Notes: generated by a model from the sequence alone, not told the origin. A stretch of 64,000 nucleotides of DNA from Chloroflexota bacterium (GCA_014584575.1 JACTMP010000076.1:1-64000), one strand, 5' to 3'; positions 16,637 through 25,419 are shown, numbered from the stretch's first letter. Program-made: numbers and translations.

Positions 16637-16698
16637 GCACAAGTTCCTGCTAAGGGCAACTGGCCCGGCGGCTGAGCGCCCCAATTGCCCGGTTATTT

Positions 16699-17637
16699 TT
16701 ATCTGTTCGCAATCTTACGCACATTGCGCACACTTAGCCAGTACAAAACCCAGGCCAGCAGCAGGTAAAGCGCCACAAAAATGGGCCAGGGAGTAGGCAG
16801 CCAAAAGCGGGTCGGCCCGACGGAACTCGTAAAATAAAAAATAGCGTCCTCTTGCAGCAAGAAAATCTCGCTCACGATCAGGGTGGCGGGCAGGTTTGTC
16901 CCGGCCAGGAAGACGAGGACGTATTGCAGCACAATCTCCATTGTGCGCGTGAACGACGTGCCCAGGGTGGCGAAAAAGGGCGCCAGGATGGCGGCAAACA
17001 GGCCCACCAACATGGGCGTGCCGATAGTGGCAAACAACGCTCCGGCAAAGGTCATCACGCTGGCCCCCAGGGTAGAGCGCATGGCGCTGGAGCAAAACAG
17101 ACCCCACAGAGCAAACGTGAGAGCGGCCGTAAAGATGACCAGTTGGGAGATAATCAACTCTTCCAGGATGACGCCGCCCAGCAGAAAGGCGATACTTTGC
17201 AGCGGAATGGCCGCCAGCACCAGCAACAAGACATAGCTCAACGCCGACAGCAGCTTGCCGGTGACAAAGGATTCGGCCGAAAGCAGGGTAGTGCGCAGCA
17301 GGTCATACGTTTGCCGCTCTTTTTCGCCGGTGATGGTGCCCGACGTGAAGGCCGGGCCGACAAAGATGACCAGAAATACCTGCACCCCCACCACGCAGCC
17401 AAACACCACTTTGCCCACTTCGCGTGGGTCAGGGCCAAACGGGCCGCTGCTGGCGCTGGCATAAGCGGCGTAAACCAGGGTGATGAATGCGCCCATGACC
17501 AACAGGTAAATGGTCAACACCACAAAGGCGCGCCGCCCGCGCATCCGGCTGCGCAGTTCTTTTACCGTGACCGGATTCTCGCGCAGGTTGCGAAATCGTT
17601 TTTTCTTGAGCGGTTGCTCTGTTGTCAGTTCAGTCAT
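16699..17637 (-). CDS. ABC-2 type transporter permease
   Basis: A 312-residue integral membrane protein with about six hydrophobic segments and the ABC-2 signature SGTITGEKERQTYDLL. The N-terminal cytoplasmic stretch (RENPVTVKELRSRMRGRR) is typical of exporter permeases in gliding/multidrug-type systems. It is the last of four co-directional genes (membrane-anchored protein, ATPase, permease, permease), implying a heteromeric exporter. Confidence 0.85.
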   Translation of the reverse strand: MTELTTEQPLKKKRFRNLRENPVTVKELRSRMRGRRAFVVLTIYLLVMGAFITLVYAAYASASSGPFGPDPREVGKVVFGCVVGVQVFLVIFVGPAFTSGTITGEKERQTYDLLRTTLLSAESFVTGKLLSALSYVLLLVLAAIPLQSIAFLLGGVILEELIISQLVIFTAALTFALWGLFCSSAMRSTLGASVMTFAGALFATIGTPMLVGLFAAILAPFFATLGTSFTRTMEIVLQYVLVFLAGTNLPATLIVSEIFLLQEDAIFYFTSSVGPTRFWLPTPWPIFVALYLLLAWVLYWLSVRNVRKIANR

Positions 17638-17643
17638 GTTTTT

Positions 17644-17695
17644 TTGAGATTAGAGATTGGAGATTAGAGATTGCCCTAATCTCTAATCTCCAATC
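17644..17695. repeat. GAGATTAG/CTAATCTC iterated-word hairpin
   Basis: GAGATTAGAGATTGGAGATTAGAGATTG is followed after a CC turn by its inverse, filling the whole gap between the two permease genes. Confidence 0.85.
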
Positions 17696-18486
17696 ATTCT
17701 TCTTGCCTGATAAAAAATGCCTACCCATAAAGCAATAATTGCCAGAGCATACACGGCCGTTGGCCCCACCGCCCCCATCGCCAACACCGCCAATCCGCCG
17801 CCAAGCGGTCCGTTCAATACACCCATCCACACCAGGCTGCTGTTGAACAGTTTGACGATGACCACCAGGGCGTAGGTTCCGGCTACAGCCATGGTAGCGG
17901 AGCGCACGGCCGTAGACAAAAACAGTCCCATAAACGCCGCGAACAATATCTCCAGCCACGGTCGTGTCACCGTAGCCATGCTCAACAGCCAATCCCAACC
18001 GGCCATCTGCCCATCCATCAAACTCAATGAACAAAACACGATCAAACCCTGAAACAGGCTCAATACAAACAGCACCGGCCAGATGCGCAGCCGCGACAGC
18101 GCCCCAAACAGCTTCGCCATCAAAATAGACATCATCGGCTGTGGCGTCACCAGCAAAATATCCCATGTGCCCTTATCCCGTTCCAGACTGATCATCGGCG
18201 CCGTCAGGGCCGGCGCCAGCAGCGAACCAAATATCGTCACCATCGAAAGCAAGATGCCCGGCAAACATAACAAACACCAGACGGCAAACAGATCATCATT
18301 GCCTCCAAAAAATGCCGGGTTGCTGAAGCCGGTGCAAAATCCCAGGCTAATGCCGCCCAAGACCACAAACGGTGAAAAGCGGAGCAGGTTATCATAAAAA
18401 GGGTTGGGTTTGCCCCATTGCCCCTTTTCCCGCAAATAAACGGGATTGTCTGACAGATTGCGGTACCAGCGCCACCAGGTTCTCAA
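17683..18486 (-). CDS. ABC-2 type transporter permease
   Basis: A 267-residue permease with about six membrane segments and the conserved cytoplasmic motif SLERDKGTWDILLVTPQP after TM2. It begins with an amphipathic cytoplasmic stretch (RTWWRWYRNLSDNPVYLREKG) like that of the neighbouring permease. The most plausible start is the TTG at 18486; this is uncertain. It is expected to pair with the permease at 16699 and the ATPase at 18569. Confidence 0.83.
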   Translation of the reverse strand: MRTWWRWYRNLSDNPVYLREKGQWGKPNPFYDNLLRFSPFVVLGGISLGFCTGFSNPAFFGGNDDLFAVWCLLCLPGILLSMVTIFGSLLAPALTAPMISLERDKGTWDILLVTPQPMMSILMAKLFGALSRLRIWPVLFVLSLFQGLIVFCSLSLMDGQMAGWDWLLSMATVTRPWLEILFAAFMGLFLSTAVRSATMAVAGTYALVVIVKLFNSSLVWMGVLNGPLGGGLAVLAMGAVGPTAVYALAIIALWVGIFYQARRMIGD

Positions 18487-18503
18487 AATGCCGCTCTGGA
18501 AAA

Positions 18504-18570
18504 TGAGATTGAGAGATTAGGAGATTGAGAGATTGGTAAATCTCCTAATCTCTCAATCTCCTAATCTCCT
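18504..18570. repeat. GAGATTGAGAGATTAG iterated-word hairpin
   Basis: About 30 nt of GAGATT words are followed by about 30 nt of inverse AATCTC words, giving a long stem between the ATPase and permease genes. Confidence 0.85.
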
Positions 18571-19522
18571 AATTCACTATCCCCTGCGTCACCTGCAAAA
18601 ATACATCTTCCAAATCGCCGGTTTCTTCGTGGAAGGAGACTACGCGGATTCCCTGGGTGATCATTTGCGCCAATAGGTTGCTCAACGTCTCGTCATTGCC
18701 GCCAAAGTCGAACTGCACGGTGTCATGGGGTAAATCCGCTTCGCCGGGTGGGGTGATGTTGTGTACGGCCGTGTGTTGCAGCAAGAATTCCTGAACCGGT
18801 CCTAAATCACCCAATACTTTCACTTGAATCAGGCGGTGGGCACGTAACTGCTTCTTCATCTCCTCCATGTCGCCATGGGCAATCAGGTTGCCCGCTTCCA
18901 GGATGGCGATCTCGGTGCAAATGTCGGCCACCTCAGACAGGATGTGCGAGGAAAAGAAGATGGTTTTGCCCATGTTTTTCAGTTCGCGCAGCAGTTCGCG
19001 GATTTCAATGCGGGCGCGGGGGTCCAGGCCGCTGGCCGGTTCATCCAGGATCAGCACCTGCGGGTCATGGGCCAGGGTGCGCGCCAGGCAAAGGCGCTGT
19101 TTCATGCCCCGGCTGAGCGTTTCTACGTAGGCCTCTTTTTTGTGGTTCAGGTCTACCAGGGTCAGCAGATCATCAATCATGCCCACGCGGGCGCTCCTGG
19201 GCACGTCGTAACAGGCGGCGAAAAAGTCGAGATATTCCCACACCTTCATGTCGTCATAGACGCCGAAGAAGTCAGGCATGTAGCCGATGGCGCGGCGCAC
19301 ACCACGCGGATCGTCGGCCACCGAACAACCGGCCACCCACGCTTTGCCGCTGGTGGGCTTGAGCAGGGTGGTGAGGATGCGCATGGTGGTGGTTTTGCCC
19401 GCGCCGTTGGGGCCAATAAAACCAAACACGGCCCCTTCGTCAATGGTCAGGGTCAGGTCATTGAGGGCAGTTAAACCGCCGTACTTTTTGGTGAGTCCTT
19501 GAATTTCGATGATAGAGGCCAT
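18569..19522 (-). CDS. ABC transporter ATP-binding protein (ABC-2 exporter)
   Basis: A 317-residue ATPase of the DrrA/NatA/GldA type. Walker A is GPNGAGKTT, the signature is TLSRGMKQRLCLARTLAHDP (SRGM in place of SGGQ, usual in this group), Walker B is VLILDEPASGLDP, and an H-loop SSHILSE follows. A C-terminal domain of about 90 residues has a regulatory or assembly role. It lies between the large membrane-anchored protein gene and the two permeases. Confidence 0.92.
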   Translation of the reverse strand: MASIIEIQGLTKKYGGLTALNDLTLTIDEGAVFGFIGPNGAGKTTTMRILTTLLKPTSGKAWVAGCSVADDPRGVRRAIGYMPDFFGVYDDMKVWEYLDFFAACYDVPRSARVGMIDDLLTLVDLNHKKEAYVETLSRGMKQRLCLARTLAHDPQVLILDEPASGLDPRARIEIRELLRELKNMGKTIFFSSHILSEVADICTEIAILEAGNLIAHGDMEEMKKQLRAHRLIQVKVLGDLGPVQEFLLQHTAVHNITPPGEADLPHDTVQFDFGGNDETLSNLLAQMITQGIRVVSFHEETGDLEDVFLQVTQGIVN

Positions 19523-19536
19523 AATCTGATCTGTTT

Positions 19537-19591
19537 GTAGTAGGCGATTTATCGCCTCCCGCAGAAAGAAAGGCGATGAATCGCCTACTAC
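19537..19591. repeat. GTAGTAGGCGAT hairpin, copy 1
   Basis: GTAGTAGGCGATTTATCGCC (19537-19556) pairs with GGCGATGAATCGCCTACTAC (19572-19591). The same sequence occurs at 23061-23109 and 27661-27707, so it is a dispersed element with at least three copies here. Confidence 0.85.
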
Positions 19592-19598
19592 GAACGGG

Positions 19599-22037
19599 TT
19601 AGTTTTCTGATTTAACAGTGAGCAAAGGATACACGGCCGTCAAACTTTGATACGCGGAATCTTTGCTCACTACCTGTAAGCGGACGGTGTTGGCGGGGCC
19701 AATGTAAGCGGTGGGGTCGGGTACGGCCGTGCGCCCCCAACTCACACCTGGCAGCAACATCCACGCCTCCGTTTCCCAATTCCACAGGTTCACATCCGGT
19801 AAAGTGGAACTGGAGTAGCTTGGTTTTTCCAGCAAGATTGTTACCCCTGTGACCGGTAATTGCTGAAACTCCAGCGGCGGGGTGTACTCAAAACCGGCCT
19901 TACTACCGGGGGCTTGCAGTTCCAGAAGAGATGGTGTGGCATTGCTGCCTGTGAGCGTGCTGTCGGGCAGCAGTTCCCAATCGAGTAAAAAAGTGGGCAG
20001 CGTCAGTTCTTCGTTACCGGCGCTGCTGATCAAATTCTGGCTGAGCGGGATTTCGATGAAGTGCAGGGTCACGGCCGTTTGTTTGGGCGTTCCCTGGCTC
20101 AGACCAACCTCAATGGAGGCCGTTTCCGTCCAGCCGACCAGGATGGCGCTGTTGCGCGGCAGACTCAATGAGGCGCTGCCGCCGAAACTTTCACCTTCCA
20201 ATGATTGCATAAAGTCATAGCGGGGATACAGTTTGGCGCTGCTGTAATAGTCGTATCCTAGCAGCGTATTGGCGTGTCGGGTGAGCGCCCCGCCATAACC
20301 CAGGCTGGAAGAGGCGCTGCTGCTGACGATTTCATTGATGCGCTCTGTTTCACCGGGAGTTAAGTCGCCGAGGGGCACGGCCGTGTCATTAAACAACAAC
20401 GCTGCCTTTTCCAGCGTCAGGTTGCTGTTGTTTTGCACCGTCACTTGCAGGCGCACGTTAGCTGTGCTTTCGCGTACATAGCTCCCTTCTCCGGCAATCG
20501 CCAGCGCAGGCCGGTTGGTTTGGGCGCTCAACGTCTGCACTTCGCTCACATCTACCCGCACGCCATCCACCGTATTGTTGGTGCTAAAGGTGATAGCCTC
20601 TACATTCAGGTTAGGATTGAAGCTGCCTCTAAAGTCCGAAAACGGCCGTGCCAGTGTATCGGCCGGGAAAACCACATCATACGTGCTGCGGCGCGGCGAA
20701 TAGAGACCAACCAGGCTATACACCTGCGCCTGTGGACCGTCCACCCGGCTGTAGGCGACGGCCATCTGGTTGAAAATGGGGTCGCGGCCGCGCAGTTGAA
20801 AGCCGGTGAAGTAGGTCACGGCCGTAAAGCCCAAAATCAGCACGGGCAGCGTCACCCAGGCCAGTTCCAACCGGTTTTGCCGCTTCAAAACCAGGTAATT
20901 CACAGGGCCGACGACGGCCGTGTATACCAGCAAAAACAGAGCCAACTGCCAGACGGAAGGCAGGTTCAAATCAGGTAAGCGGGTAATGGCGTTGCGCGCC
21001 GCGTAGCCATCGTAAGGCGCTGTGCCCCACAGGGAAAGCGGCGACACCCGACCGGCTACGGCCGTGAACATCGTTTGCGCCCCATCCCAATCGAGCAGGG
21101 GAGCGAAGCGAGGATCTAACGCCAGGAAATAGACGGCGCCACGGCCGTGGGGCGTCATCGCCAGCAGCGGCAGCCCATTTTCGTGGTAGAGCAGTTCCCC
21201 CCGCGCCAGACTGCTGGTAGTGACCACATACGGCCCCGGATCGCGGAAAGGAACGCCGGCCTGTTCGGCCAGGGCGGGCAAATCTGCTACCGTCTCGCTG
21301 CCGGTCAGGGAAACGGGCAGCCAATCGGCCAGGGGCACGGCCGTTTTCTGCCAGCTTGCCCCGCCCGTCACCACCAACTGCCCGCCGGTGCTCACCCAGG
21401 ACGCTAAGGCTGCCTTTTGGTCGGCCGTTAACTGGGAGGTGTCGGTATCATTGAAAATCAACACATCCAGGGCGTTCCAGGCGGCGGGCAGGTCTGGCAA
21501 ATCGGCCAGTGTCAGATAGGCGACGGTGGCGGCAACACGACTACCGGACGCTTTGCTGAGGAAATCAAATTCACCGGTGTCCGGGCTGACGACCCCATAC
21601 AACATGTCTGCGGCCCGCACCCGCGCCAATTGCTGCGTGCGTGTCTGAGCAATGATGTGCCCCTCCGCATCTGCCAACTGCACCAGCGCCGTCGTCGCTG
21701 CACCGGACATACGAACGTATACCGTGACCCGTTTGTCTGACTGCGTGGGTAGGCTGATGGGTGCGCGGTATCTCAATTCGTTGTTGGGATTTGTGCCGGG
21801 GTAAACGCGCACTTCGCCTTCAATGGCCGGGCCGCTGTTCGCCACGCTCACCACCACCGGCAGCCAATACTCCCCTTTGTATAGTCCATCAAACCCGGCC
21901 CTGGCGGACAACGTCAGGCCGGCCGGTTGGGCCGGCTCTTCCTGGGCCTGGGTGGGGTATACAATGACAATCAGGAGGAGAAGGGCAAGCCAGAGGATTT
22001 TTGGAGATTGGAGATTGGAGATTGGAGATTGTCTCAT
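19599..22037 (-). CDS. Exporter-associated membrane-anchored protein
   Basis: About 812 residues. A signal/anchor helix lies near the N-terminus (KILWLALLLLIVIVYP). Then comes an extracytoplasmic region with a GATase-like fold (LIFNDTDTSQLTADQKAALASW, then GGQLVVTGG), two membrane helices (PSVWQLALFLLVYTAVVGPVNYL and a following hydrophobic segment) and a beta-rich C-terminal half. Similar proteins accompany ABC-2 exporters. I chose the ATG at 22037, after DUF503; upstream starts would overlap that gene. The N-terminal residues SPISNLQSP are encoded by four copies of GGAGATT, an iterated element, so the true start could lie elsewhere. Confidence 0.75.
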   Translation of the reverse strand: MRQSPISNLQSPKILWLALLLLIVIVYPTQAQEEPAQPAGLTLSARAGFDGLYKGEYWLPVVVSVANSGPAIEGEVRVYPGTNPNNELRYRAPISLPTQSDKRVTVYVRMSGAATTALVQLADAEGHIIAQTRTQQLARVRAADMLYGVVSPDTGEFDFLSKASGSRVAATVAYLTLADLPDLPAAWNALDVLIFNDTDTSQLTADQKAALASWVSTGGQLVVTGGASWQKTAVPLADWLPVSLTGSETVADLPALAEQAGVPFRDPGPYVVTTSSLARGELLYHENGLPLLAMTPHGRGAVYFLALDPRFAPLLDWDGAQTMFTAVAGRVSPLSLWGTAPYDGYAARNAITRLPDLNLPSVWQLALFLLVYTAVVGPVNYLVLKRQNRLELAWVTLPVLILGFTAVTYFTGFQLRGRDPIFNQMAVAYSRVDGPQAQVYSLVGLYSPRRSTYDVVFPADTLARPFSDFRGSFNPNLNVEAITFSTNNTVDGVRVDVSEVQTLSAQTNRPALAIAGEGSYVRESTANVRLQVTVQNNSNLTLEKAALLFNDTAVPLGDLTPGETERINEIVSSSASSSLGYGGALTRHANTLLGYDYYSSAKLYPRYDFMQSLEGESFGGSASLSLPRNSAILVGWTETASIEVGLSQGTPKQTAVTLHFIEIPLSQNLISSAGNEELTLPTFLLDWELLPDSTLTGSNATPSLLELQAPGSKAGFEYTPPLEFQQLPVTGVTILLEKPSYSSSTLPDVNLWNWETEAWMLLPGVSWGRTAVPDPTAYIGPANTVRLQVVSKDSAYQSLTAVYPLLTVKSEN
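22002..22030. repeat. GGAGATT tandem word inside a coding sequence
   Basis: Four copies of GGAGATT lie within the N-terminal coding part of the membrane-anchored protein gene. They match the word used in the intergenic hairpins at 17644, 18504, 40725 and 43924. Confidence 0.75.
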
Positions 22038-22122
22038 CTGAGAGCGACCATCTCCCAGGTTCAATTTGAAAGATGCCTTGATCATGGCTGGTATACGCAT
22101 CCTGGCGCTGGTTTGTTCCAAC

Positions 22123-22407
22123 TTAGAGTAGCTCAATTTCATAATCACCAATGGGAATGTCGGGGCGTGTCTGCTCAATCCAGGCGACCGCTTTTTCCAA
22201 CAACCCATGTAAATAGGCGGCATCGGTGCCGACGGTGGCTATGCCGATCACGGCCGTTTGCCAGACATCCTGCGCCTCCACTTCGGCCACGGCCACGTTA
22301 AAATGGTGCGGCAGCCGTGCCAGGATAGACTTGACGATCTGGCGCTTTTCTTTCAACGATAAAACACCGTCCAACTCTAATTTCACAACACAGGTGGCAA
22401 TCAACAT
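22123..22407 (-). CDS. DUF503 family protein (YlxP-like)
   Basis: 94 residues matching DUF503: start MLIATCVVKLELDGVLSLKEKR, then ILARLPHHFNVAVAEVE and a C-terminal helix. Family members usually sit beside rbfA/infB and are of uncertain function. Here it is the last small gene of the BMC operon, 30 bp after a BMC-P gene. Whether it takes part in BMC function is unknown. Confidence 0.8.
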   Translation of the reverse strand: MLIATCVVKLELDGVLSLKEKRQIVKSILARLPHHFNVAVAEVEAQDVWQTAVIGIATVGTDAAYLHGLLEKAVAWIEQTRPDIPIGDYEIELL

Positions 22408-22419
22408 GGGGGTATTATA

Positions 22420-22489
22420 CGTGTCATGTGTCAGGTGTCATGTGTCAGGTGTCGAGTCGTTTGACACTTGATACGTGACACATGACACC
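22420..22489. repeat. GTGTCATGTGTCAG iterated-word hairpin
   Basis: GTGTCATGTGTCAGGTGTCATG and inverse copies (CACATGACACC) form a long stem. It extends from the DUF503/BMC-P gap into the last 17 or so codons of the BMC-P gene. Confidence 0.8.
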
Positions 22490-22743
22490 TCGTCCACAAT
22501 GCCGACGATGACGGCGCGGACGGGCGCGACGGCGCGTTGCAGAATCTGGCGGGCGCCGTTGCCTTCATCCATCACCAACACCCGGTCGCCCACCCCCGCC
22601 TGCACCACATCTACGCAAATGTCATAGATTCCGGTTGGCTCGCCGTTGGGGTCCAGTTGATCCACAATGAGTAATTTACGGCCGTGAAACGCCTCATGTT
22701 TGATGGTGGCAACAACGGTTCCACTTACTTGTCCAATGTACAT
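22438..22743 (-). CDS. BMC-P pentameric shell vertex protein (EutN/CcmL family)
   Basis: 101 residues of the EutN/CcmL fold: start MYIGQVSGTVVAT, then KLLIVDQLDPNG, VGDRVLVMDEGNGARQIL and the closing AVIVGIVDEV. It caps vertices of the BMC shell as pentamers. It is one of three paralogues in the operon. The C-terminal tail after VDEV is encoded by a GTGTCAG iterated repeat and is probably unstructured. Confidence 0.93.
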   Translation of the reverse strand: MYIGQVSGTVVATIKHEAFHGRKLLIVDQLDPNGEPTGIYDICVDVVQAGVGDRVLVMDEGNGARQILQRAVAPVRAVIVGIVDEVSCVTYQVSNDSTPDT

Positions 22744-22753
22744 AACTTGCGGT

Positions 22754-22783
22754 CAGGTGATTGCGCTACGGCTCAATCACCTG
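22754..22783. repeat. Intercistronic hairpin CAGGTGATT/AATCACCTG
   Basis: 9-bp perfect arms (22754-22762 and 22775-22783) between two BMC-P genes; the right arm includes the last codons and stop of the upstream cistron. Confidence 0.7.
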
Positions 22784-23045
22784 CATTAACATCATCCACA
22801 ATGCCCACAATGGCATGGTCTACAGGGACAAAGGTGTTGGGCAGCGCCTGCGCCGCTTCGCGGCTGCCGACGATAAAAACCAGGGTGTCCGGGCCAGCCT
22901 GGGCGGTGGCGTCGGCGGCCACAACCGGTTCCCCTTTGGGTTGCTGTTGTTTATCCAGCGGCTGCACGATCAGGAATTTAATTCCTTCCAACCCTTCGTA
23001 TTTTTGAGTGGCTACGACTGTGCCAATAACCTTTGCCAGTTGCAT
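22773..23045 (-). CDS. BMC-P pentameric shell vertex protein (EutN/CcmL family)
   Basis: 90 residues: MQLAKVIGTVVATQKYEGLEG, then KFLIVQPLDKQQQPKG, DTLVFIVGSREAAQAL and the closing HAIVGIVDDV. I start it at the ATG at 23045, which gives the canonical EutN N-terminus; the longer in-frame reading begins inside the GTAGTAGGCGAT hairpin. It is a second pentamer paralogue. Multiple BMC-P genes are common in SPU-type loci. Confidence 0.93.
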   Translation of the reverse strand: MQLAKVIGTVVATQKYEGLEGIKFLIVQPLDKQQQPKGEPVVAADATAQAGPDTLVFIVGSREAAQALPNTFVPVDHAIVGIVDDVNAGD

Positions 23046-23060
23046 GAAAGATTCACTGTT

Positions 23061-23109
23061 CGTAGTAGGCGATTTATCGCCGTCCGTCGGCGATAAATCG
23101 CCTACTACG
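23061..23109. repeat. GTAGTAGGCGAT hairpin, copy 2
   Basis: Perfect 21-bp arms (23061-23081 and 23089-23109) with a 7-nt loop, located between the BMC-P and BMC-T genes. Confidence 0.9.
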
Positions 23110-23113
23110 AACG

Positions 23114-23701
23114 TTATACCGGTTCCCAGGTGAAGTGGCCGCCAAAACGGCCGTACCGGTTGACATTCTCCCACATTTCGGCGTGTAGTTGGGGGATGAC
23201 GGCCTGGCGCACCAGTTGGGAAGGGGCGACGGCCGTACCCAGGGCCACGGCCGTTTCCACATCCGCCACCAATCCGGTGAACAAAACCAGCCCCTTGCCG
23301 CCCAAACCATCGGCCAACCGCAGTTGCAGCAGTGTCACTTCCGCCCCTTTGACGCCTGCATCAGCGGCATGAATGGCCGCCGCTACCGTTTGCGTTTCCA
23401 CCACGCCCAGCGCGTCGGTGGGCTGCACCGCCAGCGCGCCGCCGAGCGCCTGCACCACCGCCGGATGGACGTTGGGCAGGAAAACCATATCGCGCAGCGC
23501 CGCCTGCCCCGTCTCTTTGCCCGCCTGCACCGCCTCTTGCACCGGGGCCACGTCCCCCACCACCAGCACCAGATAATGCCCTGGCTGCACCGTGCCCGTC
23601 TGAATCTGGCTGACCGGCGCCCGTTTCACCATGGCATCACCGGCCATGATGCCGACGGCAATGCTGTTAAATTCCAGTAGGGCCAGGGCGGGGAAATCCA
23701 T
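23114..23701 (-). CDS. BMC-T tandem-domain shell protein (single-layer trimer)
   Basis: 195 residues with two BMC domains. The first is ALALLEFNSIAVGIMAGDAM with VGDVAPVQEAV. The second is ALGVVETQTVAAAIHAADAG with TGLVADVETAV. It forms pseudohexameric trimers in the shell facets. The length and lack of long loops match the non-stacking type, like T1 of Haliangium ochraceum or PduB-like proteins. Pore residues cannot be assigned with confidence. It lies 48 bp after the REC-ParA gene, with a 26-bp palindrome in the gap. Confidence 0.92.
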   Translation of the reverse strand: MDFPALALLEFNSIAVGIMAGDAMVKRAPVSQIQTGTVQPGHYLVLVVGDVAPVQEAVQAGKETGQAALRDMVFLPNVHPAVVQALGGALAVQPTDALGVVETQTVAAAIHAADAGVKGAEVTLLQLRLADGLGGKGLVLFTGLVADVETAVALGTAVAPSQLVRQAVIPQLHAEMWENVNRYGRFGGHFTWEPV

Positions 23702-23716
23702 GAATGTGCTCGCAGG

Positions 23717-23742
23717 TTCACGTGCTCACGTGAGCACGTGAA
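23717..23742. repeat. 26-bp perfect palindrome with CACGTG
   Basis: TTCACGTGCTCAC joined directly to its inverse. It fills the gap between the REC-ParA and BMC-T genes. There is no T-run in the direction of transcription, so it should be an mRNA hairpin or protein site rather than a terminator. Confidence 0.85.
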
Positions 23743-23749
23743 CACGTTT

Positions 23750-24868
23750 TTAACTTTGTGTAGCCACCCGCTGCCAGATGGCTTCGGCCATGCGTTTAAT
23801 CACGGTGGGGAGGGGGCTTTTCGCCGAGGTCAGGGTGAGGGGGACGCCCTGAGACATGGCGCGGGATTGGTTGGTGTCGTAACCGATCAGAAAGGAGACT
23901 TTGGTATTCAGGCCACGTTCAACGGCGGCCTGGGGCAGTTGGGCGTCTGGGGTGGGCTGGTTCAAAATGTGTGACTTGCGTTTGACGGTGATATTAGCTT
24001 TGGCGATGAGGCGGTTGAGCTGCACGGCCGTTTGCACCGACACCACTTCTGGCGTAACCACATGAAGGGACATATCGGCGGCGGACACGGCCGTGATAAA
24101 CGCCGGTGAAAACACATTCGGTGCGTCAATCACCGTAAACGCCACCTGATGACGCAAAATATCCAGCATCGCACGTGTGGTTTCTTCGGAGGGCGACATG
24201 GGTAATACCGGTTTTGCCGGCGCTGCCAGCACCCGCAAACCAGAGGGATGTATCACCAGACGCTCCTTTAATACCTGCCAATCTATACTTTCCGGCAAAT
24301 CTGCCCAGGAAGAGCGGGCCTGCAACCGCATGTGCATTACACTCTGGCTGCCGGTTGGCGACAGGTCTATCAGGCACACCTCTTGCTGGCTGACCCGGCG
24401 CAGCGCCGCTGCCAGATTCACCGCCAGCGTGGTCCGGCCCGCACCGCCACGAAACCCAAACACGGTGACAACCACCCCTTCTTCCTGTTTTTTCTGTCCC
24501 CCTTTTTTAGCCAGTAAGCCGTCTACCCGTTCAATCAATTCCTGCGAGGTAACGGGTTTGCTCAAATAATCATCGGCGCCACTTTTGAGGGCTGTGGTGC
24601 GGTCAATCTCTTGCGAGCGCGCCGTCAGCACCAGGATTGGCAAATCCTCCAACTGTTTATTACCCCGTATTTCCCGCGAAATGTCATGCCCACTCAAATT
24701 GGGCATCATCACATCCAGCACTAAGAGATCAGGTTTGTCGGCGCGCACCTGTTCCAACCCATCAACCGGGTTACTGATGAGGGTGACGGTGTGGCCGCCT
24801 CGTTCCAGCATGAGGCCAACCATGCGTAGTAGTTGTTCGTCGTCGTCAATTACGTAGATACGAGCCAC
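23750..24868 (-). CDS. Receiver domain fused to ParA/MinD-like ATPase (CpaE/TadZ type)
   Basis: About 372 residues. The N-terminal receiver (1-118) has the acidic pocket IDDDEQ, phospho-Asp in LLVLDVMMP and Lys in SKPVT, all intact. The C-terminal ParA-like domain has FRGGAGRTTLA where typical ParA has KGGxGKTT. Both lysines (signature and P-loop) are Arg, as in divergent CpaE/TadZ-like ATPases. Walker B is VIDAP. The start is GTG with GAGGAG upstream. No pilus genes are near; it lies within the BMC operon. ParA-family ATPases position carboxysomes (McdA) on the nucleoid, so a BMC-positioning role is an attractive but unproven idea. Confidence 0.85.
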   Translation of the reverse strand: MARIYVIDDDEQLLRMVGLMLERGGHTVTLISNPVDGLEQVRADKPDLLVLDVMMPNLSGHDISREIRGNKQLEDLPILVLTARSQEIDRTTALKSGADDYLSKPVTSQELIERVDGLLAKKGGQKKQEEGVVVTVFGFRGGAGRTTLAVNLAAALRRVSQQEVCLIDLSPTGSQSVMHMRLQARSSWADLPESIDWQVLKERLVIHPSGLRVLAAPAKPVLPMSPSEETTRAMLDILRHQVAFTVIDAPNVFSPAFITAVSAADMSLHVVTPEVVSVQTAVQLNRLIAKANITVKRKSHILNQPTPDAQLPQAAVERGLNTKVSFLIGYDTNQSRAMSQGVPLTLTSAKSPLPTVIKRMAEAIWQRVATQS

Positions 24869-24885
24869 TCAATCTTCTCCTCAGC

Positions 24886-25419
24886 TCACATGGGTTGGCT
24901 TAAATCCAGACAGAAGATACCAATACGTTCTTTTTGCACCAAAATCAGGTCGCCGCTGTAAGAAATCTCTGGCGTGTTAGAGGCGGAGGCTTTGGCGTCG
25001 AATATCAGTTGAAACCGCCCCATAGATTGTACCAGAATTTCCCGCGCCGATGGTTTGCCTTCGTGAATGACCTCGCCCTGAATTTCAAAGGAGGGGACAG
25101 TGAGAAAAGCGGGGATGTGGCGGCCACGTGTGAAAACGCTACGGCCGTGTTGTGTGCCCACCGGTATGCCATCGCGCCGATCACTCAGCACAATGAAGTT
25201 GATGTTGTCCTTGCGAAAAGAGGCCAGTTTGTAATTGGCAATGATGATGCCTGGCTCATGGATGCGCGAAATATAGGCATCTTGTAGTTCCAGAAATTTA
25301 GAATTGGGGTTGCCCAGTTCGGCATGAATGCCGCCGGTGCCGACCAGCGCCCGGCCCGTCACCCGGTATGCGTCAGTAAAGAGGTCAAGATTAATCAGAT
25401 TACGTGCGCCAATACTCAT
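24886..25419 (-). CDS. Hypothetical protein in BMC operon
   Basis: 177 residues, no family I can name. It is mostly beta-rich: INLDLFTDAYRVTGRALVG, then LELQDAYISRIHEPG, NFIVLSDRRDGIPVG and a final GDLILVQKERIGIFCLDLS. No signal peptide or membrane helix. The ATG at 25419 has AAGGAG upstream. It lies between the aldehyde dehydrogenase gene and the REC-ParA gene (17 bp), suggesting co-translation with the latter; it could be its partner or adaptor, in the way McdB serves McdA. This is inference from position only. Confidence 0.7.
   Translation of the reverse strand: MSIGARNLINLDLFTDAYRVTGRALVGTGGIHAELGNPNSKFLELQDAYISRIHEPGIIIANYKLASFRKDNINFIVLSDRRDGIPVGTQHGRSVFTRGRHIPAFLTVPSFEIQGEVIHEGKPSAREILVQSMGRFQLIFDAKASASNTPEISYSGDLILVQKERIGIFCLDLSQPM

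Noticed and set aside
23750..24868. REC-ParA protein as part of a Tad pilus locus (CpaE)
   Set aside because: No TadA ATPase, pilin, secretin or TadB/C genes occur anywhere in the window; the neighbours are all BMC genes.
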